Made by a program: the position numbers and the translations under genes. 64,000 nucleotides of DNA from JAEZVV01 sp036652035 (GTDB taxonomy: Bacteria > Pseudomonadota > Gammaproteobacteria > Burkholderiales > Burkholderiaceae_F): positions 1-64,000 of the forward strand of contig JAVVWR010000006.1 in NCBI GenBank assembly GCA_036652035.1. The letters are read 5' to 3'. Each line of letters begins with the position of its first letter. Position 1 is the first letter of the stretch. This document shows, piece after piece, positions 55,878-64,000 of this stretch. The notes below the pieces were generated by a model. The model was not told the origin of the DNA. It did no database searches and saw nothing but the letters and a program-made list of their open reading frames with translations.

Positions 55878-56641
55878 TGCTCGCCAAACGCATCATTCCC
55901 TGTCTTGACGTCACGGCTGGCCGGGTGGTCAAGGGTGTCAACTTCGTTGAGTTGCGCGATGCGGGCGATCCGGTCGAGATCGCCCGTCGCTACGACGAGC
56001 AAGGCGCCGACGAACTCACCTTTCTCGACATCACCGCGTCTTCAGATCAGCGCGACATCATCCTGCACGTGATCGAAGCCGTCGCCGATCAGGTCTTCAT
56101 TCCGCTCACTGTTGGTGGTGGGGTGCGCCAGGTGGCTGACATCCGGCGCTTGTTGAACGCGGGCGCCGACAAGATCTCGATCAATACCGCCGGGGTGAAC
56201 AACCCGGCGCTGATCGGTGAGTCGGCAGCGCTCTACGGTTCGCAGTGCATCGTGGTTGCGGTTGATGCCCGCGCGCGACGCGACGCTCCTGGCTGGGAAG
56301 TGTTCACGCACGGCGGTCGCACCGCCACCGGGCTCGACGCGGTCGAATGGGCGCGCGAGATCGAGCGCCTGGGCGCGGGCGAGATCCTGCTCACCAGCAT
56401 GGATCGCGACGGCACCAAGGCCGGTTTCGATCTCGAGCTCACGCGGGCGGTGTCTGACGCGGTGAGCATTCCCGTCATCGCCTCGGGCGGTGTGGGCAAT
56501 CTCCAGCATCTGGCCGACGGCGTGACCGCCGGCCGCGCCGACGCGGTCCTGGCGGCGTCGATCTTTCACTTCGGCCAACACACCGTGGGCGAAGCCAAGC
56601 GCTTCATGGCGGCGCTTGGCATTCCGATGCGCTTGGACTGA
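55877..56641 (+). CDS. hisF: Imidazole glycerol phosphate synthase, cyclase subunit
   Basis: 254 residues; cyclises the intermediate using ammonia from HisH and releases AICAR. Catalytic aspartates lie in PCLDVTAGRVVKG (Asp11) and IVVAVDARARRDA (about 130). TVGGGVRQ and ASGGVGN bind phosphate groups. It is homologous to hisA next to it. Confidence 0.97.
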   Translation: MLAKRIIPCLDVTAGRVVKGVNFVELRDAGDPVEIARRYDEQGADELTFLDITASSDQRDIILHVIEAVADQVFIPLTVGGGVRQVADIRRLLNAGADKISINTAGVNNPALIGESAALYGSQCIVVAVDARARRDAPGWEVFTHGGRTATGLDAVEWAREIERLGAGEILLTSMDRDGTKAGFDLELTRAVSDAVSIPVIASGGVGNLQHLADGVTAGRADAVLAASIFHFGQHTVGEAKRFMAALGIPMRLD

Positions 56642-56642
56642 C

Positions 56643-57023
56643 ATGAACTGGCTCGATGACGTGAAGTTCGACGAGCGCGGCCTTGTCACCGTGGTGGCGC
56701 AGGACGCCGCCAGCGGCCAGATTCTGATGCTGGCCTGGGCCGATCGCGCTGCAGTGGCCGAAACCGCCGCGAGCGGCTTTGCGGTCTACTTCTCGCGCTC
56801 TCGCGGCAAGCTCTGGCGCAAGGGCGAGGAGTCGGGGCACCGCCAGGCGGTGCGCGACATGCTGCTCGACTGCGACGGTGACGCGCTGATCTACGTGGTC
56901 GAGCAGGCGGGCGGGATTGCCTGCCACACCGGCCGCGCGAGCTGTTTTTATCGAGTGCTCGAGGGTGAGGCGTGGCGCACGCGCGACCCGGTGCTCAAAG
57001 ACCCGGAACTGATCTACCGATGA
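56643..57023 (+). CDS. hisI: Phosphoribosyl-AMP cyclohydrolase
   Basis: 126 residues, stand-alone, not fused with HisE as in E. coli. Metal-binding motifs: DCDGDAL and ACHTGRASCFYR; GEESGHRQ binds substrate. The stop overlaps the hisE start (ATGA). Confidence 0.95.
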   Translation: MNWLDDVKFDERGLVTVVAQDAASGQILMLAWADRAAVAETAASGFAVYFSRSRGKLWRKGEESGHRQAVRDMLLDCDGDALIYVVEQAGGIACHTGRASCFYRVLEGEAWRTRDPVLKDPELIYR

Positions 57024-57373
57024 CTGAATTGAACGACAGCGTGCTCGCACGCCTGGCCGATGTGATCGACTCGCGCCGCGGCGGCGACCCGGAAGTCTCT
57101 TATGTCTCGCGTCTCTTTTCAAAAGCGCCCGACGGCATTCTCAAAAAGATCGGCGAAGAGGCAACCGAAACCGTGATGGCGGCCAAGGACGGCGCGCCCG
57201 ATCACATCGTCGCTGAGTGCGCCGATCTCTGGTTCCACTGCATGGTCATGCTGTCGCACTACAACCTGCGACCCGAGCAGGTGCTGGCGGAACTCGATCG
57301 CCGCGCCGGCACCTCGGGTATCGAGGAAAAGGCGGCGCGCAAGGCCGCTCAACGCGAAGCCCAGGGCGACTGA
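57020..57373 (+). CDS. hisE: Phosphoribosyl-ATP pyrophosphatase
   Basis: 117 residues; MazG-like fold with KIGEEATETVMAAKDG and ECADLWFHCMVML carrying the Mg-binding acidic residues. It removes pyrophosphate from phosphoribosyl-ATP. Last gene of the his set. Confidence 0.95.
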   Translation: MTELNDSVLARLADVIDSRRGGDPEVSYVSRLFSKAPDGILKKIGEEATETVMAAKDGAPDHIVAECADLWFHCMVMLSHYNLRPEQVLAELDRRAGTSGIEEKAARKAAQREAQGD

Positions 57374-57431
57374 AGCCGCCGACCATCGGGCCGCGAAACG
57401 GCGGCTCTCCCGTTCACCGGAGTTATTTGTC

Positions 57432-57794
57432 ATGAGCGTTAACGCGCAGTCGAACGATCCCAATTGCCTGTTCTGCCGCATCGCGCGCGGTGAAATTCCG
57501 TCGCGCAAGGTCTATGAGGACGATGAGATTCTGGTTTTCCATGACATCAATCCCGCAGCGCCGGTGCACTTCTTGATGATCCCCAAGGCTCATACCGATT
57601 CGCTCGTCACTACGCATGCTGCCGATGTGGCCCTTCTGGGTAGAATGCTCGTTCTCGCCCCGCAGCTCGCCCGGGAACAAGGCTGTACCAACGGCTTTCG
57701 CGTTGTGATCAACAACGGCCCCGACGGCGGACAAGAGGTGAACCACTTGCACATTCATGTGTTGGGCGGTCCCCGACCGTGGAAACGTCTGTAG
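57432..57794 (+). CDS. hinT: HIT family nucleotide hydrolase (HinT-like)
   Basis: 120 residues with CLFCRIARGEIPS at the N-terminus and the histidine triad NHLHIHVLGG (about 103-112). HinT proteins hydrolyse purine phosphoramidates. The hisIE-hinT-tatABC order is common in betaproteobacteria and supports the assignment. Confidence 0.92.
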   Translation: MSVNAQSNDPNCLFCRIARGEIPSRKVYEDDEILVFHDINPAAPVHFLMIPKAHTDSLVTTHAADVALLGRMLVLAPQLAREQGCTNGFRVVINNGPDGGQEVNHLHIHVLGGPRPWKRL

Positions 57795-57803
57795 GAGTCT
57801 CAA

Positions 57804-58043
57804 ATGGGTTCGTTTTCGATCTGGCACTGGGCGATCGTCCTGGTGGTCATCGTGCTGATCTTCGGCACCGGCAAGCTCAAGAACGTCGGTAAGGATCTCG
57901 GCGGCGCGATCAAGGGTTTCAAAGAAGGCATGAAGGACGGCACGACCGAGCCTGCTGCCGATGCCAAGCCGGCCGAGCCGGTCAAGCAAGTTGCCTCGGG
58001 CCAGACGATCGACGTCCAGGCCAAGGAAAAGACCAACTCCTGA
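57804..58043 (+). CDS. tatA: Twin-arginine translocase subunit TatA
   Basis: 79 residues: one membrane helix (about 5-20), the FGTGKLKNVGKDLG hinge, an amphipathic helix and an unstructured tail. Multiple copies form the Tat pore that moves folded proteins. A likely local client is MsrP, and PetA has a related signal. Confidence 0.94.
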   Translation: MGSFSIWHWAIVLVVIVLIFGTGKLKNVGKDLGGAIKGFKEGMKDGTTEPAADAKPAEPVKQVASGQTIDVQAKEKTNS

Positions 58044-58108
58044 TCGGTTGCGGTCGCGTCGGCCGGGGGGCTTGATGCCCCCGTCGCGGCACGGGCGCGT
58101 CCTCCCCC

Positions 58109-58678
58109 ATGCTTGATCTCAGTTTTGGTGAACTCGCGCTGATTGGCGCTGTGGCGCTGGTGGTTCTCGGCCCCGAACGGCTGCCCAAGGTTGCCCGCAC
58201 GGCGGGCGAATGGGCGGGGCGCGCGCAACGCTATGTCAGCCAGGTCAAGACCGACATCAACCGCGAGATGGAACTCTCGGAGTTGAAGCGGCTTCAAGAA
58301 CAGGCGCGCAACATGGCTGCATCGGTGGAGTCGCAGGTTTCCGGTACGGTTGGCTCGCTGGAGAAAGACTTCAATCAAGCGGCCGCGAGCCTCGAGCAGG
58401 CGGGCAGCGAGCTTGGCGCTACCGCCGACACCGGCGCGGCAGCCTTGCCGAGCTCCGATCTCAACTCGGCGGCGTCAGCCTATTCATGGGATTCCGAGCC
58501 GAGTTGGGAGCGCAAGACCTTCGCTCGTCGCTACAAGTCGGGCCCTTCGGTTGATGAGCTGGCGGAGGAACTCGCTCGTATCAAGCGCCAACTCGCCATG
58601 CCCGAGGCTGGCGCCAGCGGCAACCGCCACAAATACGCGCCGCGGGCGCGCATGAACCGTCCGCGCATCCGGCGCTGA
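58109..58678 (+). CDS. tatB: Twin-arginine translocase subunit TatB
   Basis: 189 residues. It starts MLDLSFGELALIGAVALVVL, with GPERLPKVARTAG forming the TatB hinge and a long amphipathic helix after it. It binds Tat signals with TatC. tatC begins 9 bp later. Confidence 0.95.
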   Translation: MLDLSFGELALIGAVALVVLGPERLPKVARTAGEWAGRAQRYVSQVKTDINREMELSELKRLQEQARNMAASVESQVSGTVGSLEKDFNQAAASLEQAGSELGATADTGAAALPSSDLNSAASAYSWDSEPSWERKTFARRYKSGPSVDELAEELARIKRQLAMPEAGASGNRHKYAPRARMNRPRIRR

Positions 58679-58687
58679 CCTGAAACG

Positions 58688-59470
58688 ATGGCCGACGAGT
58701 CCCCCCAGCCGGAAGCAGAACAAAGCTTCGTCTCTCACTTGGTCGAACTGCGCACGCGCGTGGTACGAGCCGCGATTGCGATCCTGATCGTGTTCGTGGC
58801 CCTGAGCCCCTTCATGAAGCCGATCTTCGACATTCTGTCGGCACCGCTGATGGTGGCGCTCCCCCAGGGGACCAAGCTGCTCGCCACCGGCGTGATCGCT
58901 CCCTTCATGGTGCCGCTCAAGGTGACCATGTTCGCGGCGTTCCTGATCGCGCTGCCCTACGTGCTGTATCAACTCTGGGCCTTCATTGCGCCCGGGCTCT
59001 ACAAATCCGAGAAGAAGCTCGCCGTGCCGATCATTGTCTCGAGCGTGGCGATGTTTGCGCTGGGCATGGCGTATTGCTACTTCATTGTTTTTCGCATGGT
59101 GTTCCAGTTCATCGCCGGCTTCTCGCCGGATTCGGTGAACTTCGCGCCCGACATTGATTCGTATTTCGGCTTTGTCATCAGCCTCTTTCTTGCGTTTGGC
59201 ATGACCTTTGAAGTGCCGATTGTGGTGGTGGTGCTCAACCGCATGGGCATCGCCGATCTCGAAAAGCTGCGCCAGGCCCGCCCCTACGTGATCGTCGGTG
59301 CCTTCATTGTCGCGGCGGTGGTGACGCCGCCTGACGTGCTATCGCAGCTCCTGCTGGCCGTGCCCCTGGTGGTGCTCTATCAGCTCGGGATCTGGCTGGT
59401 GGCGATGTTCGGCCGCAAGGCCGATGCCGCCGACGGCGATAAGGCCACAGCCAGCGACGTCGAGTCCTGA
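58688..59470 (+). CDS. tatC: Twin-arginine translocase subunit TatC
   Basis: 260 residues, six membrane helices; FVSHLVELRTRVVRAAIAI is the conserved N-terminal signature, and FIAPGLYKSEKK and FGMTFEVPIVVVVLNRMG follow. TatC recognises the twin-arginine motif. Last gene of the operon. Confidence 0.96.
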   Translation: MADESPQPEAEQSFVSHLVELRTRVVRAAIAILIVFVALSPFMKPIFDILSAPLMVALPQGTKLLATGVIAPFMVPLKVTMFAAFLIALPYVLYQLWAFIAPGLYKSEKKLAVPIIVSSVAMFALGMAYCYFIVFRMVFQFIAGFSPDSVNFAPDIDSYFGFVISLFLAFGMTFEVPIVVVVLNRMGIADLEKLRQARPYVIVGAFIVAAVVTPPDVLSQLLLAVPLVVLYQLGIWLVAMFGRKADAADGDKATASDVES

Positions 59471-59490
59471 CCGACATCTGAGTTCTGCCG

Positions 59491-59523
59491 AGCCGGCCGC
59501 ACCCTGGGTGCCGCCGGCTTTTT
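59491..59523 (+). terminator. Intrinsic terminator after tatC
   Basis: AGCCGGC (59491-59497) and GCCGGCT (59513-59519) enclose a smaller inner stem and are followed by T5 (59519-59523). It ends the long rightward transcript; the last T overlaps the stop codon of the convergent protease gene. Confidence 0.8.
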
Positions 59524-60677
59524 CATTGGCGCGGCAGCGGAATCGGGCGCTCGGCCACCACCACCGCCAGCTCGAGCCCGCGGCCACGCCGCAGCACCTG
59601 GACCTGGGCGGTGGACCCTGGCGCCAGAGCGGCGATCTGGCTCAGCATCGCCGTGCTGTTGAGCACCGCCGCGCCGTTGATCGACACCAGAACATCGCCG
59701 GGCTCGATCCCGGCGCGGCCGGCCGGTGCGCTGCGCGCAACGCCGCGGATCACCACGCCGGACTTGCGACCCAGGCCCAGAGCGTCGGCCAGCTCGGGCG
59801 TGATGTCCTCAGGCTCGATGCCGAAGTAGCCGCGGGTGACCCGGCCCTGGGCGATGAGTTGCTGCAGCACCTCATTGATGATGGTGGTGGGAATGGCAAA
59901 GCCGATCCCCACCGACGCGGGGGTGCGGGTGTTGGGCGAGAAGATGGCCGAGTTGATCCCGACCAGATTGCCGTGGGCATCGATCAAGGCGCCGCCGGAA
60001 TTGCCGCGGTTGATGGCGGCGTCGGTCTGGATGAAGTTCTCGAAGCGGTTGATGCCGAGATTGTTGCGTCCGAGCGCCGAGACAATGCCCATGGTCACGG
60101 TCTGGCCAACATCGAAGGGATTGCCAATGGCGAGAACCACGTCGCCCACACGCAGTTCTTCGGAGTGGCCAAAGCTCACGGCAGGAAGGTCGCGGGCGTC
60201 GATTCGCAGCAGGGCGAGATCGGTCTCGGGATCGGCGCCGATCAGGCGCGCGGGCAAGCGACGGCCATCGGTCAGGGCCACCGCGATCTCGTCGGCGGCC
60301 TGGACGACGTGGTTGTTGGTGAGCACGTAACCGTCGCTGGTGGCGATCACGCCGGAGCCCAGGCTTAGCGTGCGCTCGCTGGGGGCGTCGCCGAAGAAAC
60401 GGCGGAGCAGAGGGTCGTCGGGATGGGCTTCGCGCCGCACCGCCTGGGTGGTGTAGACGTTGACGACGGCGGGCGCAGCGGCCTGGACCGCCTGGGAATA
60501 CGAGTTGGGCGATTCGCCACCAGCGCCGGCTGCCGCCGCGGCCAGATGAATGATCGGCGTTGCGGTAGGGCGCGGGCGGCGGTCAAGCCAGTCGGGACGC
60601 AGGCTGGCGACCACAAACAGGGCGGCGAGCCCGATCGTGGTCGCTTGAGCGAAAATCAACCATAGACGTCGCAACAT
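59523..60677 (-). CDS. DegS/HtrA-family serine protease with one PDZ domain
   Basis: 384 residues: an N-terminal membrane anchor (LIFAQATTIGLAALFVVASL), a trypsin-like domain with His (LTNNHVVQ), Asp (DPETDLALLRID) and Ser (INRGNSGGALI), and one PDZ domain (RAGIEPGDVLVSINGAAVLN). A membrane anchor with a single PDZ is the DegS pattern; DegS starts the sigma-E envelope-stress response in E. coli. A GTG at 60683 is an alternative start. It is divergent from nif3 with a 9-bp gap. Confidence 0.88.
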   Translation of the reverse strand: MLRRLWLIFAQATTIGLAALFVVASLRPDWLDRRPRPTATPIIHLAAAAAGAGGESPNSYSQAVQAAAPAVVNVYTTQAVRREAHPDDPLLRRFFGDAPSERTLSLGSGVIATSDGYVLTNNHVVQAADEIAVALTDGRRLPARLIGADPETDLALLRIDARDLPAVSFGHSEELRVGDVVLAIGNPFDVGQTVTMGIVSALGRNNLGINRFENFIQTDAAINRGNSGGALIDAHGNLVGINSAIFSPNTRTPASVGIGFAIPTTIINEVLQQLIAQGRVTRGYFGIEPEDITPELADALGLGRKSGVVIRGVARSAPAGRAGIEPGDVLVSINGAAVLNSTAMLSQIAALAPGSTAQVQVLRRGRGLELAVVVAERPIPLPRQ

Positions 60678-60686
60678 GGACACACG

Positions 60687-61439
60687 ATGAGAAGAAGGGA
60701 ACTGACAGCGATTCTAGATGGACTGCTCGAACCCGGGCGATTCCGCGACTACTGCCCGAACGGGCTTCAAGTCGAGGGGCGTGACGAGATTTCGCGTGTC
60801 GTGACCGGCGTGACGGCCAGCCTGGCGCTGATCGAGAGCGCGGTCGAGCTCAAGGCCGACGCGATCCTGGTCCACCACGGCTGGTTCTGGCGCGGCGAGG
60901 ATCCGCGCGTGGTCGCCACCCGCAAGCAGCGGCTGGCCCTCCTCTTGGCTCACGACATCAATCTGTTCGCTTACCACCTGCCGCTCGACGCTCACCCGGT
61001 GTTGGGCAACAACGCGCAGCTCGCGCTTCGCCTTGGGTTGGTCAAGGATGCGAGCTTCGGTGAGCAGGATCTGGGGGCCGTTGGTGGGTTCGCCGATGGC
61101 GGCTCGACCATCGCGAGTGCTTTCGCTGAGCGGGTTGCCCAGCAGCTGGCACGCACTCCGACCCTGGTCGGAGATGGCCGGCGCGAGGTGCGGCGAGTCG
61201 CCTGGTGCACGGGCGGCGCGCAAGGCATGTTCGACGATGCGATTGCCGCGGGTGCTGATCTCTACCTCAGTGGCGAGATCTCCGAGCCGACCGCTCATCT
61301 GGCACGAGAAGCCGGCGTGGCCTATCTCGCAGCAGGGCACCACGCGACCGAACGTTATGGCGTGGTCGCGCTGGGCGACTGGCTTGCGCGCGACCATGGC
61401 CTGGAGCACCGGGCGGTCGAGATCGACAACCCGGCGTAG
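60687..61439 (+). CDS. Nif3-like dinuclear metal-centre protein
   Basis: 250 residues. Metal ligands are in AILVHHGWFWRGE, NLFAYHLPLDAHP and AAGHHATERYGV. E. coli YbgI is the same family; a GTP cyclohydrolase-like role has been proposed, but function is uncertain. The start aligns with YbgI but has no visible ribosome-binding site. Confidence 0.88.
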   Translation: MRRRELTAILDGLLEPGRFRDYCPNGLQVEGRDEISRVVTGVTASLALIESAVELKADAILVHHGWFWRGEDPRVVATRKQRLALLLAHDINLFAYHLPLDAHPVLGNNAQLALRLGLVKDASFGEQDLGAVGGFADGGSTIASAFAERVAQQLARTPTLVGDGRREVRRVAWCTGGAQGMFDDAIAAGADLYLSGEISEPTAHLAREAGVAYLAAGHHATERYGVVALGDWLARDHGLEHRAVEIDNPA

Positions 61440-61444
61440 CTCCT

Positions 61445-61876
61445 CTATTTACCGGTCTGTTTCTGTAGCAGATCGCGAATTTCGCGCAGCAACAGCACAT
61501 CGTCGGGGGGAGGGGCAGCGGCATCGAGCTTGCTTTTGACGCCGCTCACCATCTTGACCATCCAGAAGATGACAAAAGCCAGCAGGACAAAGTTGATTAC
61601 CGCGGTGAGAAAGGCGCCGTAGCCCAGCACGGTGGCGCCGGCCTTGGTCAGCGCGTCATAGGTCATGGCGCCGGCATAGCCCTCGGGCAGCTTGATCACC
61701 CAGAACAGATTGGTGAAGTCGGGTTTGCCGATGATGGCGCCGAGAATCGGATTGACCAGATCCTTGACCAGCGAGTCGACAATCTTGGAAAAAGCGGCGC
61801 CGACGATGACCGCAACGGCCAGGTCGATCACATTGCCTTTCATAGCAAAGTCGCGGAATTCCTTGAGGACGCTCAT
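61445..61876 (-). CDS. mscL: Large-conductance mechanosensitive channel
   Basis: 143 residues (E. coli 136) with two membrane helices. FRDFAMKGNVIDLAVAVIVG is the pore-lining N-terminal signature. The second helix is AVINFVLLAFVIFWMVKMV, followed by the cytoplasmic helix. It opens under hypo-osmotic shock. It is convergent with nif3 (5-bp gap) and divergent from petA. Confidence 0.96.
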   Translation of the reverse strand: MSVLKEFRDFAMKGNVIDLAVAVIVGAAFSKIVDSLVKDLVNPILGAIIGKPDFTNLFWVIKLPEGYAGAMTYDALTKAGATVLGYGAFLTAVINFVLLAFVIFWMVKMVSGVKSKLDAAAPPPDDVLLLREIRDLLQKQTGK

Positions 61877-62060
61877 GTAAACCCTCCCTTGAGTGGAGGG
61901 GACATTCTATGGGCGTAGTCGTCGCGAGAACGGGTTTGACGCAGCAAAAGTGTCGTACAGGCACCATCCCATTCCGGGTTTTTCCGGTGAATCGCGTAGA
62001 ATCATGAATGCCATTGCGCCTGTGCGGCGCAGCAGTTTTCATCTTTGATCTGGGAACAAC

Positions 62061-62702
62061 ATGTCCAGCCCTGCCAGCCACGAGGCGCCTGAGCGCGCCA
62101 GCGTCAATCAGGATGCCGCCAAGGAGCCCGTCGACCGCGAGCGTCGCAACACCCTGATTGCCGCTGCCGTGGTGGGCGGCGCCGGGGTGGCCGCCGTGGC
62201 GGCGCCGTTTTTGTCGTCGTTCGCTCCGTCCGAGCGAGCCAAGGCCGCTGGCGCACCGGTCGAGTTCGACCTGTCCGGCCTGAATCCGGGCGAGATGAGG
62301 GTGGTCGAGTGGCGCGGCCTGCCGGTGTGGGTGATGCGCCGCACCGCCGAACAGCTCGAGTCGATCAAGAAGGTCAACGGCGCGGTGGTCGACCCCAATT
62401 CCGATCGCACCGCTTACCCGACGCCGGCCTACGCGAAGAACGAATTCCGCTCGATCAAGCCGGAGTATCTGGTGTGCGTGGGCATTTGCACCCATCTCGG
62501 CTGCTCGCCCACCGGCCCGTACAAGGCCGGCACCAGCCCGCAGCTCGCGGGTGACGAAGGCTTTGTCTGCCCCTGCCATGGCTCGACCTTCGACCTCGCC
62601 GGCCGCGTGTTCAAGAACAAGCCCGCGCCCGACAACCTGGCGATCCCGCCCTACAAATACCTGTCGGACACGGTCGTGATGATCGGCGACGACAAGGCCT
62701 GA
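62061..62702 (+). CDS. petA: Ubiquinol-cytochrome c reductase, Rieske iron-sulfur subunit
   Basis: 213 residues. The N-terminal anchor follows a twin-arginine-like RERRNTLIAAAVVGGAGVAA. The 2Fe-2S ligands are in CTHLGC and CPCHGS (about 149 and 170). It takes electrons from ubiquinol and passes them to cytochrome c1. A divergent 184-bp gap with mscL precedes it. Confidence 0.96.
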   Translation: MSSPASHEAPERASVNQDAAKEPVDRERRNTLIAAAVVGGAGVAAVAAPFLSSFAPSERAKAAGAPVEFDLSGLNPGEMRVVEWRGLPVWVMRRTAEQLESIKKVNGAVVDPNSDRTAYPTPAYAKNEFRSIKPEYLVCVGICTHLGCSPTGPYKAGTSPQLAGDEGFVCPCHGSTFDLAGRVFKNKPAPDNLAIPPYKYLSDTVVMIGDDKA

Positions 62703-62728
62703 TCCCGCGCATTTATCCAGGATTCCTC

Positions 62729-64000
62729 ATGGCACTGCACAAGAGCGAGTACTCCGGCCTGCTGGGCTGGGTGGACCAGCGCATGCCGACACTGATGTCG
62801 GCCTACAAAGACCACCTGTCCGAGTATTACGCGCCCAAGAATTTCAACGCCTGGTATTTCTTCGGTTCGCTGGCGCTGGTGGTGCTGGTGCTTCAGATCG
62901 TCACCGGGATCTTCCTGGTGATGCACTACAAGCCCGATGCGGCACTGGCCTTCGCTTCGGTTGAATACATCATGCGCGACGTGCCCGGCGGCTGGTTCAT
63001 CCGCTACCTGCACAGCACCGGCGCCTCGATGTTCTTCGTGGTGGTCTATCTGCACATGTTCCGCGGTCTGCTCTACGGCAGTTACCGCAAGCCGCGCGAG
63101 ATTGTCTGGATCTTCGGCTGCCTGATCTTCCTGCTGCTGATGGGCGAGGCTTTCTTCGGCTATCTGCTGCCGTGGGGCCAGATGAGTTACTGGGGCGCGC
63201 AGGTGATCGTCAACCTGTTCGGTGCGGTGCCGCTGGTCGGTCCTGACCTGGCGGTGATGATCCGCGGCGACTACGTCGTCGGCGACGCCACCTTGAACCG
63301 CTTCTTCGCCTTCCACGTGATTGCGATTCCGCTCGTGCTGCTGGCGCTGGTGGTGGCGCATATCCTGGCTTTGCACGATGTCGGCTCGAACAATCCGGAC
63401 GGCGTCGAGATCAAGGACACGCTCGATCCCAAGACCGGCAAGCCGCTCGACGGCATTCCCTTCCACCCGTACTACACGGTGCACGACATGTTCGGGCTGG
63501 GGGTGTTCCTGCTGGTCTTCTTCGCCATCGTGTTCTTTGCGCCGGAGATGGGCGGCTACTTCCTGGAGTGGACCAACTTCCAGCCGGCCGACCCGCTGGT
63601 GACGCCGCCGCACATTGCGCCGGTCTGGTACTTCACGCCCTTCTATTCGATCCTGCGTGCCACTACCGCCGACTTCATGATGGTGCTGGCCCTCGGTCTG
63701 GTGGCGCTGGGCGGGCTGATCTTCGTCTCCCAGCGCGACAAAAAGGTGCGCACCGGCGTGATCGTCGCTCTGCTCGCCATCCTGCCCTTGATGGTCGGCC
63801 CGCTGTCGCTCGACCCGAAGTTCTGGGGCGTGGTGCTGATGGGCGCCTCGGTCGTGATCTTCTTTGGCCTGCCCTGGCTGGACCAATCGCCGGTGCGCTC
63901 AATGCGCTATCGCCCGATCTGGCACAGCTGGCTGCTCTATGCCTTTGCCGCCGTGATGGTGGTGCTGGGCTACCTGGGCACGCAGCCACCGGCGCCGGCG
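62729..64000 (+). CDS. petB: Ubiquinol-cytochrome c reductase, cytochrome b subunit (partial)
   Basis: 424 codons are visible with no stop; the gene continues past the window. Haem-binding histidines are in RYLHSTGASMFFVVVYLHMF and in NRFFAFHVIAIP plus VVAHILALHDVG. The PEWY-type loop is at PPHIAPVWYFTPFYSILRA, where a PVWY variant is seen. The start is ATG 62729, 26 bp after petA. Cytochrome c1 (petC) is expected next. Confidence 0.95.
   Translation, partial: MALHKSEYSGLLGWVDQRMPTLMSAYKDHLSEYYAPKNFNAWYFFGSLALVVLVLQIVTGIFLVMHYKPDAALAFASVEYIMRDVPGGWFIRYLHSTGASMFFVVVYLHMFRGLLYGSYRKPREIVWIFGCLIFLLLMGEAFFGYLLPWGQMSYWGAQVIVNLFGAVPLVGPDLAVMIRGDYVVGDATLNRFFAFHVIAIPLVLLALVVAHILALHDVGSNNPDGVEIKDTLDPKTGKPLDGIPFHPYYTVHDMFGLGVFLLVFFAIVFFAPEMGGYFLEWTNFQPADPLVTPPHIAPVWYFTPFYSILRATTADFMMVLALGLVALGGLIFVSQRDKKVRTGVIVALLAILPLMVGPLSLDPKFWGVVLMGASVVIFFGLPWLDQSPVRSMRYRPIWHSWLLYAFAAVMVVLGYLGTQPPAPA

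Overview
The window is a GC-rich, gene-dense chromosomal segment of a Gram-negative bacterium. The ribosomal-protein order, the type IV pilus assembly operon next to aroKB, mlaA lying inside the mla operon, a short-form HisG, a single-function HisB and a Rieske/cytochrome bc1 operon together point to a betaproteobacterium, most likely Burkholderiales. This placement is inferred from gene content and order; no search was run. No rRNA, tRNA, CRISPR array, prophage or integrase was seen.

Layout. 1-14698: end of tuf, then the S10, spc and alpha ribosomal-protein operons (rpsJ to rplQ, with secY and rpoA), all on the plus strand. Between secY and rpmJ, infA survives only as a decayed reading frame. 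14757-15540: remnants of a NodI/NodJ-type ABC exporter that run in frame into cutA. 15543-24800: cutA, an Hsp15-like S4 protein, corA, hemB, engB, cytochrome c4, guaC, msrPQ, lysA, an LptM-like lipoprotein and cyaY. 24815-27187: penicillin-binding protein 1A on the minus strand, divergent from pilMNOPQ (27579-32630). Then come aroK-aroB-dgt, a REP-associated transposase (RAYT) bounded by perfect inverted repeats (35490-36292), and gltBD. 42797-59470: a thioesterase and a long plus-strand run of mlaFED-mlaA-mlaCB, an ABC-2 exporter pair, ibaG-like bolA, murA, the complete hisG-D-C-B-H-A-F-I-E set, hinT and tatABC. 59523-64000: a DegS-like protease (minus), nif3, mscL (minus), and petA with the first part of petB.

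How the genes work together. Translation and transcription (ribosomal proteins, RpoA, SecY) fill the first quarter. Cell-envelope functions recur: SecY and TatABC export, Mla phospholipid transport, MurA and PBP1A in peptidoglycan synthesis, the PilMNOPQ machine, a DegS-like protease and MscL. MsrPQ repairs oxidised periplasmic proteins, and MsrP carries the twin-arginine signal that TatABC would handle. The other genes serve amino-acid supply (his, aro, lysA, gltBD), haem and iron (hemB, cyaY), nucleotide salvage (guaC, dgt) and respiration (cytochrome c4, bc1).

Most of the window is conserved core genome. The points that stand out are the decayed infA, the collapsed nodIJ locus fused to cutA, the RAYT element, a 52-residue membrane microprotein coupled between hisD and hisC, and several leader hairpins (rpsJ-rplC, rplN, guaC, rpsK-rpsD, rpsD-rpoA) that look regulatory.
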